Made by a program: the position numbers and the translations under genes
The notes under the pieces: model-generated
The model's input: only the letters and a program-made list of their open reading frames with translations
Databases searched by the model: none
Told to the model about the DNA's origin: nothing
Part shown: positions 63,939 through 64,000 of the stretch, piece by piece
Layout: the number at the start of each line of letters is the position of its first letter
How positions within the stretch are numbered: position 1 is the stretch's first letter
NCBI GenBank assembly: GCA_006212045.1
Contig: PZPK01000008.1
Span: forward strand, 83,076 to 147,075
DNA length: 64,000 nt
DNA from: Oleiphilus sp.
GTDB taxonomy: Bacteria > Pseudomonadota > Gammaproteobacteria > Pseudomonadales > Oleiphilaceae
Direction of reading: 5' to 3'

Positions 63939-64000
63939 GACGAGGTTTTTGGGTAATTTGGCCGACAAACACTCGCATTGATTCAGAAATAAACGAAGGC

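Overview
The window is a chromosomal segment of a Gram-negative gammaproteobacterium, most likely of the Pseudomonadales/Oceanospirillales type. This rests on gene order: mlaFEDCB-ibaG-murA-hisG-hisD-hisC on one strand, and yrbG-kdsD-kdsC-lptC-lptA-lptB-rpoN-hpf-ptsN-rapZ-npr diverging from it. Both blocks are ancestral gammaproteobacterial clusters. The HisG is the short form, and the fumarase resembles the Pseudomonas FumC1 type. I cannot name a genus. No rRNA, tRNA, CRISPR array or insertion sequence was found.

Layout. 0-9 kb: the C-terminal part of an RND efflux pump, a CHASE-PAS-GAF hybrid sensor kinase, fumarase, a small DUF4124 protein, and the divisome-associated zapE/zapG pair. 9-18 kb, minus strand: a Nif3-like protein, hisC, hisD, hisG, murA, ibaG, and the Mla phospholipid transport operon. 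18-29 kb, plus strand: the Ca/Na antiporter YrbG, Kdo synthesis (kdsD, kdsC), LPS transport (lptC, lptA, lptB), sigma-54, the nitrogen PTS branch (hpf, ptsN, rapZ, npr), the Mg transporter MgtE and the ribosome factor DarP. Together these two blocks build and maintain the asymmetric outer membrane and connect it to cell-wall precursor synthesis. 29-35 kb: two lipoproteins, the ribosome rescue factor ArfB, two DEAD-box RNA helicases flanking a VF530 gene, and dusA.

35.4-39.4 kb is a small accessory insertion between dusA and talB. It holds an orphan PoNi-like two-domain immunity protein, an XRE antitoxin whose toxin has decayed to an unannotated frameshifted remnant, and an apparently intact hipBA toxin-antitoxin operon. 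The hipBA operon has a clear promoter and four copies of an 18-bp dyad that look like HipB operators.

39.4-41.5 kb carries transaldolase, a TerB-like protein and a glycerophosphodiester phosphodiesterase. 41.6-57.3 kb, minus strand, is a long set of envelope genes: ExbB, two ExbD, an AgmX/TonB-like protein, a small secreted protein, three TPR proteins, a secreted 204-residue protein, DUF3570, DUF4266, a TlpA-like thioredoxin, two small beta-barrels and a beta-propeller lipoprotein with two CxxCH heme motifs. 57.5-63.0 kb, diverging from it, encodes a CxxCH protein, a LamG lipoprotein with two duplicated CxxCH modules and a Tat-exported DUF1501-like protein, closed by a strong terminator. This roughly 21 kb is the best candidate for an undescribed system: a proton-motive-force-driven envelope machine next to secreted heme proteins. 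That link is inferred from gene order only. The last gene encodes an unrecognised glycine-rich protein.
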